NCBI GenBank assembly: GCA_023454395.1 | Contig: JAEYFY010000410.1 | Location: 1 to 6,830, forward strand | DNA length: 6,830 bases | Direction of reading: 5' to 3' | Source of the DNA: Pseudomonadota bacterium | GTDB lineage: Bacteria > Pseudomonadota > Gammaproteobacteria > Enterobacterales > Enterobacteriaceae | Part shown: positions 6,088 to 6,830 of the stretch, piece after piece | Position numbering within the stretch: the stretch's first letter is position 1 | Layout: each line of letters opens with the position of its first letter | Notes under the pieces: generated by a model | The model's database searches: none | The model's input: the letters and a program-made list of their open reading frames with translations, nothing else | What the model was told of the DNA's origin: nothing | Program-made: the position numbers and the translations under genes

Positions 6088-6830
6088 TTATTCAGTCTTA
6101 TGGATCTTTCTCAATTTAATAAGCTGTTCAAAACTCAAATGACTAAGGTCAATACCAGTTGATTGAATAGGCCCACCATCGGCACCGGTTAATTCCGTCT
6201 TGTTCTTCAGCATACCTAAATGCTGTGCAACCATCTTCAGCGCTTCATCTTGATTACGAGTAATAACTTCGACGCCGAATTTACCTTCTTTCACGCCTGC
6301 GAATACTCGACGAGCTGGCCCTGTTAAATCACGCGTATCATGAAAATGCGCACGACCAACACCGGCACCGTTACAGCGAGGACAATCAGGATTTGGATCT
6401 AATGTTTCATCGTAACCGTAACCACCCACATCTTGTGGAGGAGGTTTCTTTGCTACGACTGCTTTTTTAGTAGCGTCTTCAAATTCTATTGAGTCACGCC
6501 ATTGGTAATTGAAACCAAAGCCCCAGCAATAACGGCAACATAATCGACGGTATTCAGTCAGCTCGTTAACGTCTGCCGTTGCGATATCCCACCACATTTT
6601 TAATACGGCATCTTGGGTTATTTCAGTTCTGCGTTCTCGTTCTGCTAATGCGTCAGTGATTGCTCTTGAAACCTTAGCATTTCTTAGCATGCGAGTAGCA
6701 TTGACATAAGCTGTATTTCCCTCACCTTTATAACCGGCTCGCTTATATGCTCCCGTTCGATTTAAGTCGATAAGGTATTCACTAACAAATTTAATCTGTT
6801 GTTCTGTTAGCCCGTAATTGCGCAGACTAA
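6088..6830 (-). CDS. terS: Terminase small subunit, 5' end outside the window
   Basis: The frame stays open to the right edge, giving 246 residues without a start codon, so the gene begins outside the window; the ATG at 6690 is internal. The first 60 visible residues are the typical Terminase_2 (PF03592) DNA-recognition region: LTEQQIKFVSEYLIDLNRTG, AYKRAGYK, then TRMLRNAKVSRAI. The middle carries four cysteines in a zinc-finger-like pattern: CRYCWGFGF and, about 50 residues later, CPRCNGAG, around a YQW segment. The end has RDLTGPARRVFAGVKEG, DEALKMVAQHLGML and a short tail that may contact the large subunit. The protein should bind the pac or cos site and bring DNA to the large terminase. 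It is followed not by terL but by the lipoprotein gene, unusual for this normally adjacent pair. I see no strong terminator after its stop at 6088. Confidence 0.9.
   Translation of the reverse strand, partial: SLRNYGLTEQQIKFVSEYLIDLNRTGAYKRAGYKGEGNTAYVNATRMLRNAKVSRAITDALAERERRTEITQDAVLKMWWDIATADVNELTEYRRLCCRYCWGFGFNYQWRDSIEFEDATKKAVVAKKPPPQDVGGYGYDETLDPNPDCPRCNGAGVGRAHFHDTRDLTGPARRVFAGVKEGKFGVEVITRNQDEALKMVAQHLGMLKNKTELTGADGGPIQSTGIDLSHLSFEQLIKLRKIHKTE

Noticed and set aside
6088..6690. Complete 200-residue small terminase starting at 6690
   Set aside because: The same frame continues to the right edge and encodes the conserved LTEQQIKFVSEYL and AYKRAGYK region, so 6690 is an internal Met.
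1..6830. tRNA genes, CRISPR arrays, insertion sequences, attachment sites
   Set aside because: No cloverleaf, regularly spaced repeats, transposase frame or integrase-linked repeat was seen in either strand by eye.

Overview
The window is a block of tailed-phage (Caudoviricetes) DNA-packaging and head genes, read entirely from the minus strand. It is most likely part of a prophage in a Gram-negative bacterium. Reasons for the Gram-negative call are the lipoprotein signal peptide on the one cargo gene, strong Shine-Dalgarno sites and the protein families present. The moderate to low GC (43% in one hand-counted 60-base stretch of the terminase gene) would fit Morganellaceae such as Proteus or Providencia, but this host guess is weak and rests on composition and general resemblance only.

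Transcription runs from high to low coordinates. At 6830-6088 is the small terminase subunit, cut by the window edge at its 5' end; it has an N-terminal helix-turn-helix-type region and a four-cysteine zinc-finger-like insert. At 5977-5501 is a short, A+T-rich lipoprotein gene that is not part of the packaging machinery. It lies between the two terminase genes with about 100 bases upstream (a weak promoter candidate) and about 280 bases downstream (a 12-bp hairpin), the usual layout of a 'moron' cargo gene. At 5217-3820 is the large terminase ATPase/nuclease.

Below that the genes are packed tightly: portal (3816-2314), MuF/SPP1-gp7-like head morphogenesis protein (2417-1563, overlapping the portal gene by 104 bases if its first start is used), a DUF2213 protein (1566-304) and the first 101 codons of a Gp24-like head cement protein (304 to the left edge). 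The junctions are a 3-base gap, a long overlap, ATGA and TAATG, so translation is probably coupled along the block. The major capsid gene would be expected just left of the window.

The proteins fit one process. TerS and TerL cut and pump DNA through the portal; the MuF-like protein joins the portal in the procapsid; the DUF2213 protein looks like a protease domain followed by a scaffold-like acidic coiled coil; the cement protein stabilises the shell. Most of this is ordinary phage biology, and I see no clearly undescribed system. The points most worth a second look are the lipoprotein cargo gene, a possible nested scaffold start inside the DUF2213 gene, and the risk that the portal is mislabelled 'anti-CBASS'.
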